A DNA stretch of 64,000 nucleotides. It comes from Lewinellaceae bacterium (GTDB taxonomy: Bacteria; Bacteroidota; Bacteroidia; Chitinophagales; Saprospiraceae). The notes under the pieces were generated by a model, which made no database searches, was not told the origin of the DNA, and worked only from the letters and a program-made list of their open reading frames with translations. The position numbers and the translations under genes are program-made. Location of the stretch: positions 149,726 to 213,725 of the forward strand of contig JADJRC010000016.1 in the NCBI GenBank assembly GCA_016712415.1, given 5' to 3'. Below, in pieces: positions 45,715 to 53,975 of this stretch (position 1 is its first letter; each line of letters opens with the position of its first letter).

Positions 45715-46500
45715 ATGAAACAATACAACCATATCCTTTTCTCTATTGAAAACTCGGTCGCCCGAATCACCTTCAACCGTCCGCAGGTATTCAACTCCAT
45801 GAATGCCCCCATGCGGCAGGAAATACTGGAGGTGTTGGACATCTGTGCAAACGACCCGTCGGTACGCGCCGTTTATATTACAGGCTCCGGAAAAGCATTT
45901 TGCGCCGGGCAGGATCTGCAGGAGGTAACCGATCCCAACGGCCCTTCCCTTACAGAGATCATTTCATCAGGTTATAATCCGATCATACTGAAAATCAGGG
46001 CATTGGAAAAGCCGGTTGTTTGCGGGGTCAACGGGGTGGCTGCCGGCGCCGGCGCCAATATCGCGCTGGCGTGCGATATCACGGTGGCCTCGGGCTCGGC
46101 CAGTTTCACCCAGGCGTTCTCCAGGATCGGGCTGGTGCCTGATTCGGGCGGTACCTGGACCCTTCCGCGACTTGTCGGCATGCAGCGCGCAGCGGCACTG
46201 ACTATGTTGTCTGACAAAATCACAGCGCTGGAGGCTGCTGCCATAGGTATGATCTGGAAAACCTTTCCGGACGAAACTTTTGCCATCGAGAGCCTTGAAC
46301 TCGCCGAAATACTGGCAAAAATGCCAACACGCGGGCTTGCCTACACCAAACAGGCCCTTAACCAGAGTTTCAGCCACGACCTTCCGGCCCAACTTGCCCT
46401 GGAAGATAAACTGCAAACCGCAGCCGGTCAGACCCACGATTACCGCGAAGGCGTCGCCGCATTTCTGGAAAAACGAAAACCGGAATTCAAAGGCGAGTAA
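45715..46500 (+). CDS. Enoyl-CoA hydratase/isomerase, PaaG-like
   Basis: A 261-aa crotonase-fold enzyme. Oxyanion-hole segments are GSGKAFCAGQDLQEV (~59-73) and GVNGVAAGAGANIALACDI (~103-121). The active-site region FSRIGLVPDSGGTW (~135-148) has Asp where hydratases have Glu, as in PaaG (ring 1,2-epoxyphenylacetyl-CoA isomerase), so an isomerase rather than a classical hydratase is favoured. Length is standard. No other phenylacetate genes are in the window, and the real substrate is undetermined. Confidence 0.88.
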   Translation: MKQYNHILFSIENSVARITFNRPQVFNSMNAPMRQEILEVLDICANDPSVRAVYITGSGKAFCAGQDLQEVTDPNGPSLTEIISSGYNPIILKIRALEKPVVCGVNGVAAGAGANIALACDITVASGSASFTQAFSRIGLVPDSGGTWTLPRLVGMQRAAALTMLSDKITALEAAAIGMIWKTFPDETFAIESLELAEILAKMPTRGLAYTKQALNQSFSHDLPAQLALEDKLQTAAGQTHDYREGVAAFLEKRKPEFKGE

Positions 46501-46521
46501 ATTATCCCATTTTATTTTTCC

Positions 46522-46563
46522 ACCGACCACCATCCACCGTCTACCGCCCACCGTCCACCGTCT
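46522..46563 (+). repeat. Six ACCGTCY heptamers abutting the GH25 start
   Basis: Six consecutive 7-bp units (consensus ACCGTCC/T, each within two changes) end four bases before the lysozyme ATG. The same heptamer consensus precedes carB at 55283-55317. Confidence 0.75.
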
Positions 46564-46567
46564 ACAC

Positions 46568-47395
46568 ATGTCCTGGCAAAAAAAACTAATCATTTTTCCT
46601 TCCGGCTATGCCGAACGTCAGGGACAGAGCAGGCGTGTATGGACGGTGCTGCTGCTGTCCTTATTGATCGGATTGATCTTTAGTCCCTGGCTGCGGTACA
46701 AAGTACGATCGCTCCTGGAGTACCCTTTCCATTACAAGGAGTACAAACATTTCGGCATCCGCATTCCGGACGGATACAAAGTGCACGGTATCGACGTCAG
46801 CCGTTACCAGAAAAAAGTCGACTGGCGGCGGGTCAAAAAAATGCAGGCAGGCGGCGTGCGTGTTACATTCGCCTTTATCAAGGCCACGGAGGGCTCGTGG
46901 AAGGAAGATCCTGAATTTGACAACAACTGGAGCAATGCACGGGCGGCCGGCATAATCAGGGGCGCCTATCATTATTTTCTGCCCGACATCAGTGCCAAAG
47001 ACCAGGCAACGATGTTTGTGAATACCGTCCAGCTTCGTTCCGGCGACCTGCCTCCCGTGGTGGATGTGGAGGAAGCGCGGGGCATGAATAAGGCCCAGAT
47101 ACAACGTTACACCAAAGAGTTTCTAACCTTGTTGGAAAAGTACTACAAAATCAGGCCTATCCTGTATACCAACAAGGACTTCTACAAGCGAAATTTTGCC
47201 GGCAATGAGGCCTTTTCCGGTTATCGCTTCTGGATCGCGCACTACTACGTCACCGATCTGGATATGCCGGGCGACGAAAAATGGCATTTCTGGCAACACA
47301 GCGACAAGGGCAATGTGAACGGTATCAATGAACCTGTCGATTTCAATGTGTTTAACGGGGACAGTGCGGCGCTGAGGAGGATTTGTGTGCCGTAG
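46568..47395 (+). CDS. Membrane-anchored GH25 lysozyme-like muramidase
   Basis: A 275-aa protein with a single N-terminal membrane helix (about residues 23-39, VWTVLLLSLLIGLIFSP) and a GH25 domain (~70-270). Domain markers are GIDVSRYQKKVDWRRV, with the first catalytic Asp, VTFAFIKATEGSWKEDPEFDNNW, GAYHYFLP, PPVVDVEEARG with the Asp/Glu pair, and the final HFWQHSDKGNVNGI. It should cleave the beta-1,4 bond of peptidoglycan from the periplasmic side. I start at the ATG at 46568, since the upstream frame overlaps the hydratase out of frame and encodes repeat sequence. A weak GC hairpin without a T-run lies at 47396-47425. Confidence 0.92.
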   Translation: MSWQKKLIIFPSGYAERQGQSRRVWTVLLLSLLIGLIFSPWLRYKVRSLLEYPFHYKEYKHFGIRIPDGYKVHGIDVSRYQKKVDWRRVKKMQAGGVRVTFAFIKATEGSWKEDPEFDNNWSNARAAGIIRGAYHYFLPDISAKDQATMFVNTVQLRSGDLPPVVDVEEARGMNKAQIQRYTKEFLTLLEKYYKIRPILYTNKDFYKRNFAGNEAFSGYRFWIAHYYVTDLDMPGDEKWHFWQHSDKGNVNGINEPVDFNVFNGDSAALRRICVP

Positions 47396-47482
47396 GGCGG
47401 CGCGAGGTGGTATCCCGCGCCACGCCACAATGTCCGATGTCTTTTCAGGACAATTCTCGTTAAAGGCTGGTTAATCAAAATA

Positions 47483-47509
47483 TTGAATTCCACGCTTGTA
47501 TTACTTTTG
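47483..47509 (+). promoter_or_regulatory. Promoter for the TlpA-like gene
   Basis: TTG at 47483-47485 and TACTTTTG at 47502-47509 are separated by 16 bp, one less than the usual minimum, and lie 41 bp before the start codon. Confidence 0.5.
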
Positions 47510-47550
47510 AGCGTTGATTTGTATTCATTTTTCAAAATCAAATTCCGACA

Positions 47551-48042
47551 ATGAAAAAAACACTGATTGTATTGGCGGCATGTTTCTTTGCCGTAGCGAC
47601 CTTCGCTCAAAACAAAACACTGCCTTCTGCCAATGTGAAAACCCTTGAAGGACAATCACTTAACGTACAAACGCTCGGCGAGTCGGGTAAGATTACCGTG
47701 ATCAGTTTCTGGGCGACCTGGTGCTCTCCCTGCAAAAAAGAACTCGATGCCATCAAAGACTACTACCCCGAATGGAAGGAAACGTACGACATGGAACTCA
47801 TCGCTATTAGTGTCGACGACGCGCGTACGGCCGCTAAAATTCCCGCCATGGTGAAACAAAAAGGTTGGGACTACCGCGTTTTGGTCGATTCGAACAAAGA
47901 ATTTCAGCAAACCGCCAATGTCGCTTCCGTTCCACATACGCTCCTGCTCGACCAGTCGGGCAATATCGTATTCGAACACGTGGGCTATGCCCCCGGCGAC
48001 GAACTGGAACTGGAAGAAAAGATCAAGGAGTTGAAGAAATAA
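47551..48042 (+). CDS. Periplasmic TlpA/ResA-like thiol-disulfide oxidoreductase
   Basis: A 163-aa exported thioredoxin-fold protein with a Sec signal (ending ATFAQ). The redox motif is WCSPC in FWATWCSPCKKELDAI (~50-65), and the cis-Pro loop is VASVPHTLLLDQSG (~128-141). The sequence resembles TlpA/ResA proteins that keep periplasmic cysteines reduced, for example for cytochrome c maturation. It is monocistronic, with a promoter upstream and a strong terminator downstream. Confidence 0.92.
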   Translation: MKKTLIVLAACFFAVATFAQNKTLPSANVKTLEGQSLNVQTLGESGKITVISFWATWCSPCKKELDAIKDYYPEWKETYDMELIAISVDDARTAAKIPAMVKQKGWDYRVLVDSNKEFQQTANVASVPHTLLLDQSGNIVFEHVGYAPGDELELEEKIKELKK

Positions 48043-48073
48043 CCCGGACTCTGCCCGGCAATGACGCATATCT

Positions 48074-48132
48074 CCCGCCGGTCGCGCCCTCATGATGCTT
48101 CGGCATTCGCGCGACCGGCGGGATTTTCTTTT
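48074..48132 (+). terminator. Strong intrinsic terminator after the TlpA-like gene
   Basis: A 14-bp perfect GC-rich stem (48074-48087 with 48109-48122) around a 21-nt loop is followed by ATTTTCTTTT. It lies 31 bp after the stop codon and separates the gene from the convergent CotH gene. Confidence 0.9.
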
Positions 48133-48153
48133 GAAGGGCGTCACCTCAGCTTT

Positions 48154-50193
48154 TCACCACCTTTTCACAACGCAACATCCGGCCTCCTTTCCCCTGTACA
48201 CCAGCAGGTACATTCCGTTGGCCAGAGCCGAGACGTCGAAAGTGGTTTCAAAGCCGCTGTTTATCCGGCGGTCCAGCACCCGGCCGGCGATATCTGTCAG
48301 TTCCAGCGCGCTTTCTTCCTCGGGCGCCGATTCAAAAAAGACCGATAATTGCTGCGGCGCAGGGTTGGGATACACCAGCCAGGGTGCGGGACTGTACGGG
48401 CCGGGCCGACCCTCACAGGCGCCGGGCAGGGCGGCATCCATCCAGTGCAGGCGCGCGCTGATCCAGTATTTCATGTTGGCGATCTCTTCCTCGTGCGTTT
48501 TGGCGATCGGTTTCGGATTGGGCCAGATGCCGTGCCCCAGGATAGGGTAGAGGCCGAAATGACGACCGGTGGCCTCGCCCAGCGTTGCCGCCAGAGAATC
48601 GATTACCTGGAAGATATGGCGTTGTGAAAAGGTGCTCTGGCGCAATTCCGACCATCGGCAGTTGAGGTTTTGAGCAAACAGGCTGTCCTGCAGCATCCGC
48701 TTCCACCACAGCGGCACGCCGCGCGGCATGCTGTCGAACGACCAGCCGTCGGGATATTCGTTGAACGCATAATTGGCGTTTCGCCAGGCGAGGTTGAAGT
48801 CCCATAGCGGACCAGCGTGCAGTTTTCCGCCGTCCGAATCTTTTTCCTTGTACAAATAGGCGCTGAGCCTGTAGGCATCTACATTTTTGCTGATCTCGTT
48901 GAAGAGAAAATAGTCCATAAAAGATGCTTCCCCGGCAAAGCGCCGCCAGCCCGTCGACGGGTCCGTATATCCAGGTTGTTGCAGGGCAACCTCAAAACTG
49001 TCGATATATGTCTGAATATAGGCCTTTTGCTCGGGTTGTATGTCTTCGGCCTTGGGGTACACATAATTGAAGTAAACTTTCGAGCCTGCGCCCGGCGGTT
49101 CGGAGCGAAACTGTGAGTACCAGCCGTCGGCGTCTCTGCGGTCTATTTTGACGATGTAGCCGCCCGTGAGCGCGTCGCCGGCGGTATCACCTTTTTTCAG
49201 TTTGGCAATATCCAGTCGATTGACGCCGCGTTTGATCTTTTCAACCAGGGTGTACACACCCATGTAGGAGCCGTCGAGCACCACTTCGCAGAACCGGGTG
49301 CGTGGTACGTAACCGGGGAATGCTTCGCGCGCCAACGCGTACGTGAGCGCGTTGCGGAGCAGACTTTTGTCGGTAAAAGGGCCGTGCAGGACCCAGTCGG
49401 ATTCAGCCGGCAGGCCAAGCAGGGAGACGTCGAGGTCTTCTCCGTAAGTGTCGCGGGTTTCTAAACCGAAAGAAGGCTGCCAGAATGATTTGGAACTGGC
49501 GCCCCGCCATTCGATCCCGACCGGGCCGTTATAGGCATTGAAGTCGCCGTCAAAACGGTTGGCTGTACCGGGCGGGTTGTCGATTACGCCCAGGTGGGCG
49601 TTTATCTTTGGCTCATCGGGAATAACCTGTCCGCCTGTATGGATCACCAGAACAGGCAGGTGACTGTTTTCCGGGAAAGTACGTTTGGCAGGGTGCTTGC
49701 CAAAGGTCAGGCTCCAGCGTTCCAGGTATCCCGTCTCATCGTCGTCGCTCTGGTATTCCTGCACCACCAGTTTCCAGGCGCCGTTCGGATTCTGGCCGTT
49801 GTTGACCACGCCGAGCGGCAGCACCGGCTGGTAGCCTCCGTAATAAGGCGGGTATTCCCAGGGAAAATACTTGCCCGCTTCACCAAAGCAGGTGTTAGCC
49901 AGGTGATCTGCGTCGTCGCGGCCGTTCAGGTGGATCAGTTTTACCATCGTGCCGTCCGGCGCGTACAGCGTGACGATCAGGTGTTTTATTTCCGGATAAC
50001 TCAGACTCAGGCACACGGCTTCCAGTCCGAAATGCTCCGACCCGATACTGTCGGGCAGTCCGCCGACCTCCAGGGAAGATATCAACGTCGTACCCACGGT
50101 AACAGGCAAAACCGGCGCGGCAGTAAAGGTTTGGGCATTCAGGGAAAAGTACCAGAGCAATCCGGCGACGAGGCAAGGTAATGTTCGCAGCAT
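48154..50193 (-). CDS. T9SS-exported CotH-type protein with N-terminal P-domain
   Basis: A 679-aa secreted protein. After a signal peptide (ending SLNAQ) residues ~22-165 look like a proprotein-convertase P-domain (HLIVTLYAPDGTMVKLI, NPNGAWKLVVQEYQSDDDETGYLERWSLTFG). The CotH-like domain (~180-590) has PVLVIHTGGQVIPDEPKINAHLGVI, GIEWRGASSKSFWQPSFGLETRD and HAGPLWDFNLAWRNANY, the last resembling the kinase-like DFN motif. A type A sorting domain (LVYPNPAPQQLSVFF to NGMYLLVYRG) ends it. CotH proteins phosphorylate other secreted proteins in spores; here a surface role is inferred. Confidence 0.9.
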   Translation of the reverse strand: MLRTLPCLVAGLLWYFSLNAQTFTAAPVLPVTVGTTLISSLEVGGLPDSIGSEHFGLEAVCLSLSYPEIKHLIVTLYAPDGTMVKLIHLNGRDDADHLANTCFGEAGKYFPWEYPPYYGGYQPVLPLGVVNNGQNPNGAWKLVVQEYQSDDDETGYLERWSLTFGKHPAKRTFPENSHLPVLVIHTGGQVIPDEPKINAHLGVIDNPPGTANRFDGDFNAYNGPVGIEWRGASSKSFWQPSFGLETRDTYGEDLDVSLLGLPAESDWVLHGPFTDKSLLRNALTYALAREAFPGYVPRTRFCEVVLDGSYMGVYTLVEKIKRGVNRLDIAKLKKGDTAGDALTGGYIVKIDRRDADGWYSQFRSEPPGAGSKVYFNYVYPKAEDIQPEQKAYIQTYIDSFEVALQQPGYTDPSTGWRRFAGEASFMDYFLFNEISKNVDAYRLSAYLYKEKDSDGGKLHAGPLWDFNLAWRNANYAFNEYPDGWSFDSMPRGVPLWWKRMLQDSLFAQNLNCRWSELRQSTFSQRHIFQVIDSLAATLGEATGRHFGLYPILGHGIWPNPKPIAKTHEEEIANMKYWISARLHWMDAALPGACEGRPGPYSPAPWLVYPNPAPQQLSVFFESAPEEESALELTDIAGRVLDRRINSGFETTFDVSALANGMYLLVYRGKEAGCCVVKRW

Positions 50194-50448
50194 GTTGAAA
50201 CGGTTGACAGGTTAATCCAGACGAAGTTAACCGCGCAATATGGCAGGCAGGCGCTGCTTGTGGCCGGGCGGGTAAAAAAGCCGGCTGGGTGGGGTGATTC
50301 GGTGTATTGGAAAAGGCTTGGCGTTGCCACCACCCGCATTTGCCAACAGCATAAACACCGGGAAGCAAAATGATTTTTTGCATAATATTGTGCGGCATCT
50401 GCCACCCGATACAAACGCCGCACCGCCATCAGGCTTGCCTCCCTTATC
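50194..50448. other. Divergent intergenic region, no clear element
   Basis: 255 bp between the CotH and GldN-like genes. I see no TAnnTTTG box, hairpin or repeat with convincing symmetry. Confidence 0.5.
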
Positions 50449-51471
50449 ATGAAAACACTTCTATTTTGCCTGCTTTTTCCTGCCGCATTATCCGCCCAGT
50501 TGTCCGCCTACCTGAACGATCCCGACATCCTCTGGGCGACTGAAATCAGCCAGGACTGGCTGGTAGATATTCCTTCCTTCGACAGGGAATGGGAAAACGG
50601 CATTACAACGGTTAAACTGCTGAGAACGGAACAGAATGAGCCCTACTGGAACACGCCGTTTCTGAAAGAACTGGTGTTTTATGCGGCCAATACCGGCCAA
50701 TTGCCTATATACCAGGATGCTGCTTTCAGCAAACGGGTGACTGATGCGGCCCGTTTGCTGTACAGACTGGATACCATCGTCACCTTCGATCCGGAAACCT
50801 ACGAACAAAAGATTCAGGTTATCCGGAATGAAGTACACCTGAACAATACCTGGCGGCTGATTCAGGTGCTGGCATACCACCGCAAAGCCGCTTCCTGGAG
50901 CACGACCGTTGAAGCCATAGCCCCACTTGTTGTGGTCCGGAACGCAGTAGGCGATTCCATCGGTACTCAGCCGTTGTTCTGGTTCCGGCCGGAGAGCAGT
51001 CGCCCGAAACTGAACTCCCGACATGTGGTGTGGGCCAAAAAAGTGATGAACAAACAACCGGGCACGGAAATAGCGGCCGTTCCGGCGCATCCGGTCAAGA
51101 TGACGGAAGGCTACACGAGCCCGCTGCCGCATTTGCTGCAAATCATGGCATCTGACAGCAAAACCCCGTTTTACGACGGCTGGAATGAAAAACCACTGAC
51201 CCTATCTGACCGCAATGCCATCCTGGTAAAAACAGATACTGTCGTCACCTTCGACCCGGAAACCTATGAAGAAAGGGTGCGTATTGTGCGCAACGACCTC
51301 AATCCGGACAATATCCGATACCTCCGTACCGTGCAAACCTGGTATTGGGACGAACGAAGCCACCGCTTGTCCATTTGCCTGGATGCCGTAGCGCCGTTGA
51401 TAGATGTCATGGACGACATGGGCAATTTCAGGTATCAGACCCCGCTGTTTTACCGTCGGGTAAAAAAATGA
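50449..51471 (+). CDS. GldN-like protein with two tandem modules
   Basis: A 340-aa exported protein (signal ending LSAQ) resembling GldN/PorN, a periplasmic component of the T9SS and gliding machinery. Two modules are visible: residues ~23-180, with DPDILWATEIS, LDTIVTFDPETYEQKIQVIRNE and EAIAPLVVVRNAVG, and ~190-340, with HVVWAKKVMN, TDTVVTFDPETYEERVRIVRND and DAVAPLIDVMDDMG, each closing with a PLFWF or PLFYR-type strand. GldN normally has one such module. No gldKLM genes are adjacent, so this is probably a paralogue rather than the core T9SS subunit. Confidence 0.78.
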   Translation: MKTLLFCLLFPAALSAQLSAYLNDPDILWATEISQDWLVDIPSFDREWENGITTVKLLRTEQNEPYWNTPFLKELVFYAANTGQLPIYQDAAFSKRVTDAARLLYRLDTIVTFDPETYEQKIQVIRNEVHLNNTWRLIQVLAYHRKAASWSTTVEAIAPLVVVRNAVGDSIGTQPLFWFRPESSRPKLNSRHVVWAKKVMNKQPGTEIAAVPAHPVKMTEGYTSPLPHLLQIMASDSKTPFYDGWNEKPLTLSDRNAILVKTDTVVTFDPETYEERVRIVRNDLNPDNIRYLRTVQTWYWDERSHRLSICLDAVAPLIDVMDDMGNFRYQTPLFYRRVKK

Positions 51472-51472
51472 T

Positions 51473-51812
51473 TTACATGTTTTGATTACAAGATGTCTGT
51501 ATGGTTTGCTCGGCTAATTCCAGGGCCCTGAAGTCCTTGCCACCGGGCATCAGGATAGTTGCCACTCCTTTCATGGTATATTTTTTAAACCGGTGTTCCA
51601 GTTTTAATATAAGTCCTCCGTTCCCTTTTTCGCAGTAGAATGCCCTTCAATGGTATTTCCTTTGCCAGGGAGTCTGCATCGAGCGCGTCGTTTTCGTAGG
51701 AATAGGCGTATTCCAGTTGGCCGACGAAGTATGGTGTGTTATCACGGCTGCCACATTGAGTAAGGCAGGGCAATACAGCACACAATATAACTCGAAATAC
51801 AGGAAGTTTCAT
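51473..51812 (-). pseudogene. Small lipoprotein, frameshifted in an A-run
   Basis: From the ATG at 51812 a lipoprotein signal (lipobox LTQC) and mature part (PYFVGQLEYAYSYENDALDADSLA) are open to a run of five As on the minus strand (51626-51630). Removing one A continues the frame as KGNGGLILKLEHRFKKYT and MPGGKDFRALELAE to a stop at 51473-51475, about 112 aa in all. As written, the frame instead ends after 75 residues. The family is not recognised. An indel error is likely. Confidence 0.65.
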
Positions 51813-51837
51813 GATGCCGCTCATTTTGAACAAGAGA

Positions 51838-52389
51838 TCAGGCTATTTCATACGCCTGACGCAGCCACCCGATTACCTCGGGTGTGACATCTTCCACCGT
51901 TTCGATACGAACCAAGTGGGAGCACATCGCATTGGAACTTCCGGAGGCTTCCAGTCTGCCTGTCGGTGCTACGCCTTTGAGGTTGATGCCGATATCAATC
52001 CGGGTTTTTGTGCTGGGCTGGATCAGGGCAAACTGCTTGTTGCGGCGCAGGCTGACATAGGCTTTTTTCGGCGCTACTTCCACATCATCTCCAAAGCGCT
52101 CAATTTCAGCCATTAGTTTTTGGTAAACAGGCCAAAGGCCATCCTTTCCTTTGTATTGTTCGGCAACCAGATCAGTGGTTTCTGCCAGCGCCGCCGCGTG
52201 GGATTGCAGGGATTCATGGGCTACCAGATTGGCAAAGCCGTGTGTGAAGTTATGCTCCGTTTTGAGGAATTTTATGATTTCACCGTGTTTGGTGAAGTTT
52301 TGCGCCCGCACAACGGTTACCCATTCTTCCAGGGATTTGCCGGTGTTTTTTTGAAGATTGGCGAGCATGGTTGCTATTGCTTTGTCCAT
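51838..52389 (-). CDS. DUF4287/DUF5655 domain protein
   Basis: A 183-aa cytoplasmic protein. The N-terminal ~60 residues (MLANLQKNTGKSLEEWV, KHGEIIKFLKTEHNFTHGFANLV) match my recollection of DUF4287. The rest (LWPVYQKLMAEIERFGDDVEVAPKKAYVSLRRNKQFALI and VSWLRQAYE-like end) matches DUF5655, which resembles predicted transport or DNA-binding accessory folds. Function is unknown. It lies 25 bp upstream of the lipoprotein gene on the same strand. Confidence 0.82.
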   Translation of the reverse strand: MDKAIATMLANLQKNTGKSLEEWVTVVRAQNFTKHGEIIKFLKTEHNFTHGFANLVAHESLQSHAAALAETTDLVAEQYKGKDGLWPVYQKLMAEIERFGDDVEVAPKKAYVSLRRNKQFALIQPSTKTRIDIGINLKGVAPTGRLEASGSSNAMCSHLVRIETVEDVTPEVIGWLRQAYEIA

Positions 52390-52417
52390 CGTTTGGAAGT
52401 ATTTGATTTGAAGATGG

Positions 52418-53830
52418 TTACTTTTTTTTCCAAATATATTGCCTTTTTTCTATCCATTTCCCGGCTACGATGTCGAAAGACCTGGAATTAATCATCCCGG
52501 CGTCCCAGTTTTCCAGATGCCCGGAGTAAAACACCGTCCCGTCAGGGGCTGCAAATCGCTGTTGCATTTTTATGGCGCCATCATATACACAGGCAAGGGC
52601 GCCAAGTCCGACCATGCCGTTGCTTCCGGTCTGAATCACCTTGACCACTTGCTCGGCGGCATCCCAGAAAATCAGGAACTCCCAATATGTTGCGCCTTCC
52701 CTGCCGTCAACCATGCCGTACAGCCGCCCTTTGATGCTTTGTTTGTCGGGGCCGTACTGCCAGTGCAGGCCGTAGGCGTCGTTGGGCTCCTGTTCATTTT
52801 TATAGCCGTTTTCTGCCAGCCAGTGTCCGCTTCCACTACAGCGTTTTTTCCAGTCGTCGAGCACCCAGTCCGGGATAGTCGTTTTTCTTTGAACAAATAC
52901 CGGAGCCTGTTCAGTCAGTGTATCGGTAGTTAGCCGACTGGTTATGTTTGCTTTTTTGTCGAAGAGATAAATATCGTAATTATCTCCTGCGATTCGTTCG
53001 TTAGCCTGGCTGCCGCTGAACACCATGAACCGGCTATCGGGCGACCAGGTGTGCCAGTCTTCCGGAAAAGTATTGTTCGTAATGCGACGAAAGTCGCTAC
53101 CGTCGGGCCTGATGGCAAAAAGGCTGCCTTTCCCTTGCTGGACCGAGTTGAAACTTATGACGTCGGAATGCGCATCCCAGAACGGCGGCCCGGCGTGATA
53201 ATTCCACCATTTGGCCGTGGTATCACCGGCGGGATAAGAAGTCAGTTTGCGCAGACCGCTACCGTCGCTGTTGATGAGGTACAGTTCATCGAGATAGCCG
53301 GCATCTTTTTTAAAATTTTTTGTGCTGCCGCGAAAAACCACCTGCGAACCATCAGGGGAAAAGAAGGGGTCGTTGGCATAAGCCAGACCGGTGGACAGGC
53401 GATGCAACACATTCCCCTGCAGGTCGATGATCCGAAAAACGGAATCCACTTTCGGATGCGGATGCACGATGAGTTCCTGACCATGATTGCGGCTGCTGAT
53501 CCAGGAATCCCGAAGTCGGAAATCGGCTACCCTCCGGCTGTTGTCGCCGTTGGCATCCATTTCATATAAAAAATAGCAACGGTGGCAGGTGTCACGGTCG
53601 GAGATGAAATATATCTTGTCGGCAAAGGCAAAATATACCCAGTCCACACCTTTTGAGTTGGAAATATTCCTTTTTCCCGACCCATCGGGGTTCATTACAT
53701 AAACTTCGTAATCGTCATTTTCCCTGTCGTGCAGTACGTTGTAGGCGATTTTTAAATCTTCCAAACCGGATTGGGCGACCAGGGAAGTGTAACATACGCC
53801 GTAGAGGCACAGGGTGGCAATAAATTTCAT
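52418..53830 (-). CDS. Exported TolB-like WD40 beta-propeller protein
   Basis: Start chosen at MKFIATLCLYGVC (470 aa), which gives a signal peptide ending SLVAQ; an upstream in-frame start would put 27 residues before it. Residues ~40-320 contain repeated propeller motifs (MNPDGSGKRNIS, FSPDGSQVVFRG, INSDGSGLRKLT, WSPDSRFMVFSG). The C-terminal ~140 residues (GTVFYSGHLENWDAGM) form a separate domain that I do not recognise. TolB-like propellers usually bind protein or cell-wall ligands; no specific role can be read. Confidence 0.85.
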   Translation of the reverse strand: MKFIATLCLYGVCYTSLVAQSGLEDLKIAYNVLHDRENDDYEVYVMNPDGSGKRNISNSKGVDWVYFAFADKIYFISDRDTCHRCYFLYEMDANGDNSRRVADFRLRDSWISSRNHGQELIVHPHPKVDSVFRIIDLQGNVLHRLSTGLAYANDPFFSPDGSQVVFRGSTKNFKKDAGYLDELYLINSDGSGLRKLTSYPAGDTTAKWWNYHAGPPFWDAHSDVISFNSVQQGKGSLFAIRPDGSDFRRITNNTFPEDWHTWSPDSRFMVFSGSQANERIAGDNYDIYLFDKKANITSRLTTDTLTEQAPVFVQRKTTIPDWVLDDWKKRCSGSGHWLAENGYKNEQEPNDAYGLHWQYGPDKQSIKGRLYGMVDGREGATYWEFLIFWDAAEQVVKVIQTGSNGMVGLGALACVYDGAIKMQQRFAAPDGTVFYSGHLENWDAGMINSRSFDIVAGKWIEKRQYIWKKK

Positions 53831-53931
53831 GTGGAGCATTTCAATTAATTTTAGCGGCAAATCTGACAAATACTGCGTGATTAAAAGCTGCACTCCATAA
53901 AGTGAGACCACATTTTTTGAAAATCATCACC

Positions 53932-53972
53932 CATTCATCATTCATCATCCACACATCTCATCATTCATCAAA
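53932..53972. repeat. CATTCAT heptamers before the araC-like start
   Basis: Degenerate 7-bp units of the CATTCAT type fill the 40 bp up to the start codon at 53976. They are the complement of the ATGAATG units after ftsZ. Confidence 0.6.
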
Positions 53973-53975
53973 ATA

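Noticed and set aside
46280..46567. N-terminal extension of the GH25 gene back into the hydratase gene
   Set aside because: It overlaps the hydratase coding region in another frame and encodes repeat sequence. The ATG at 46568 gives a normal membrane-anchored lysozyme.
47396..47425. Terminator after the GH25 gene
   Set aside because: A GC-rich hairpin is present but has no T-run; it is mentioned only in the GH25 entry.
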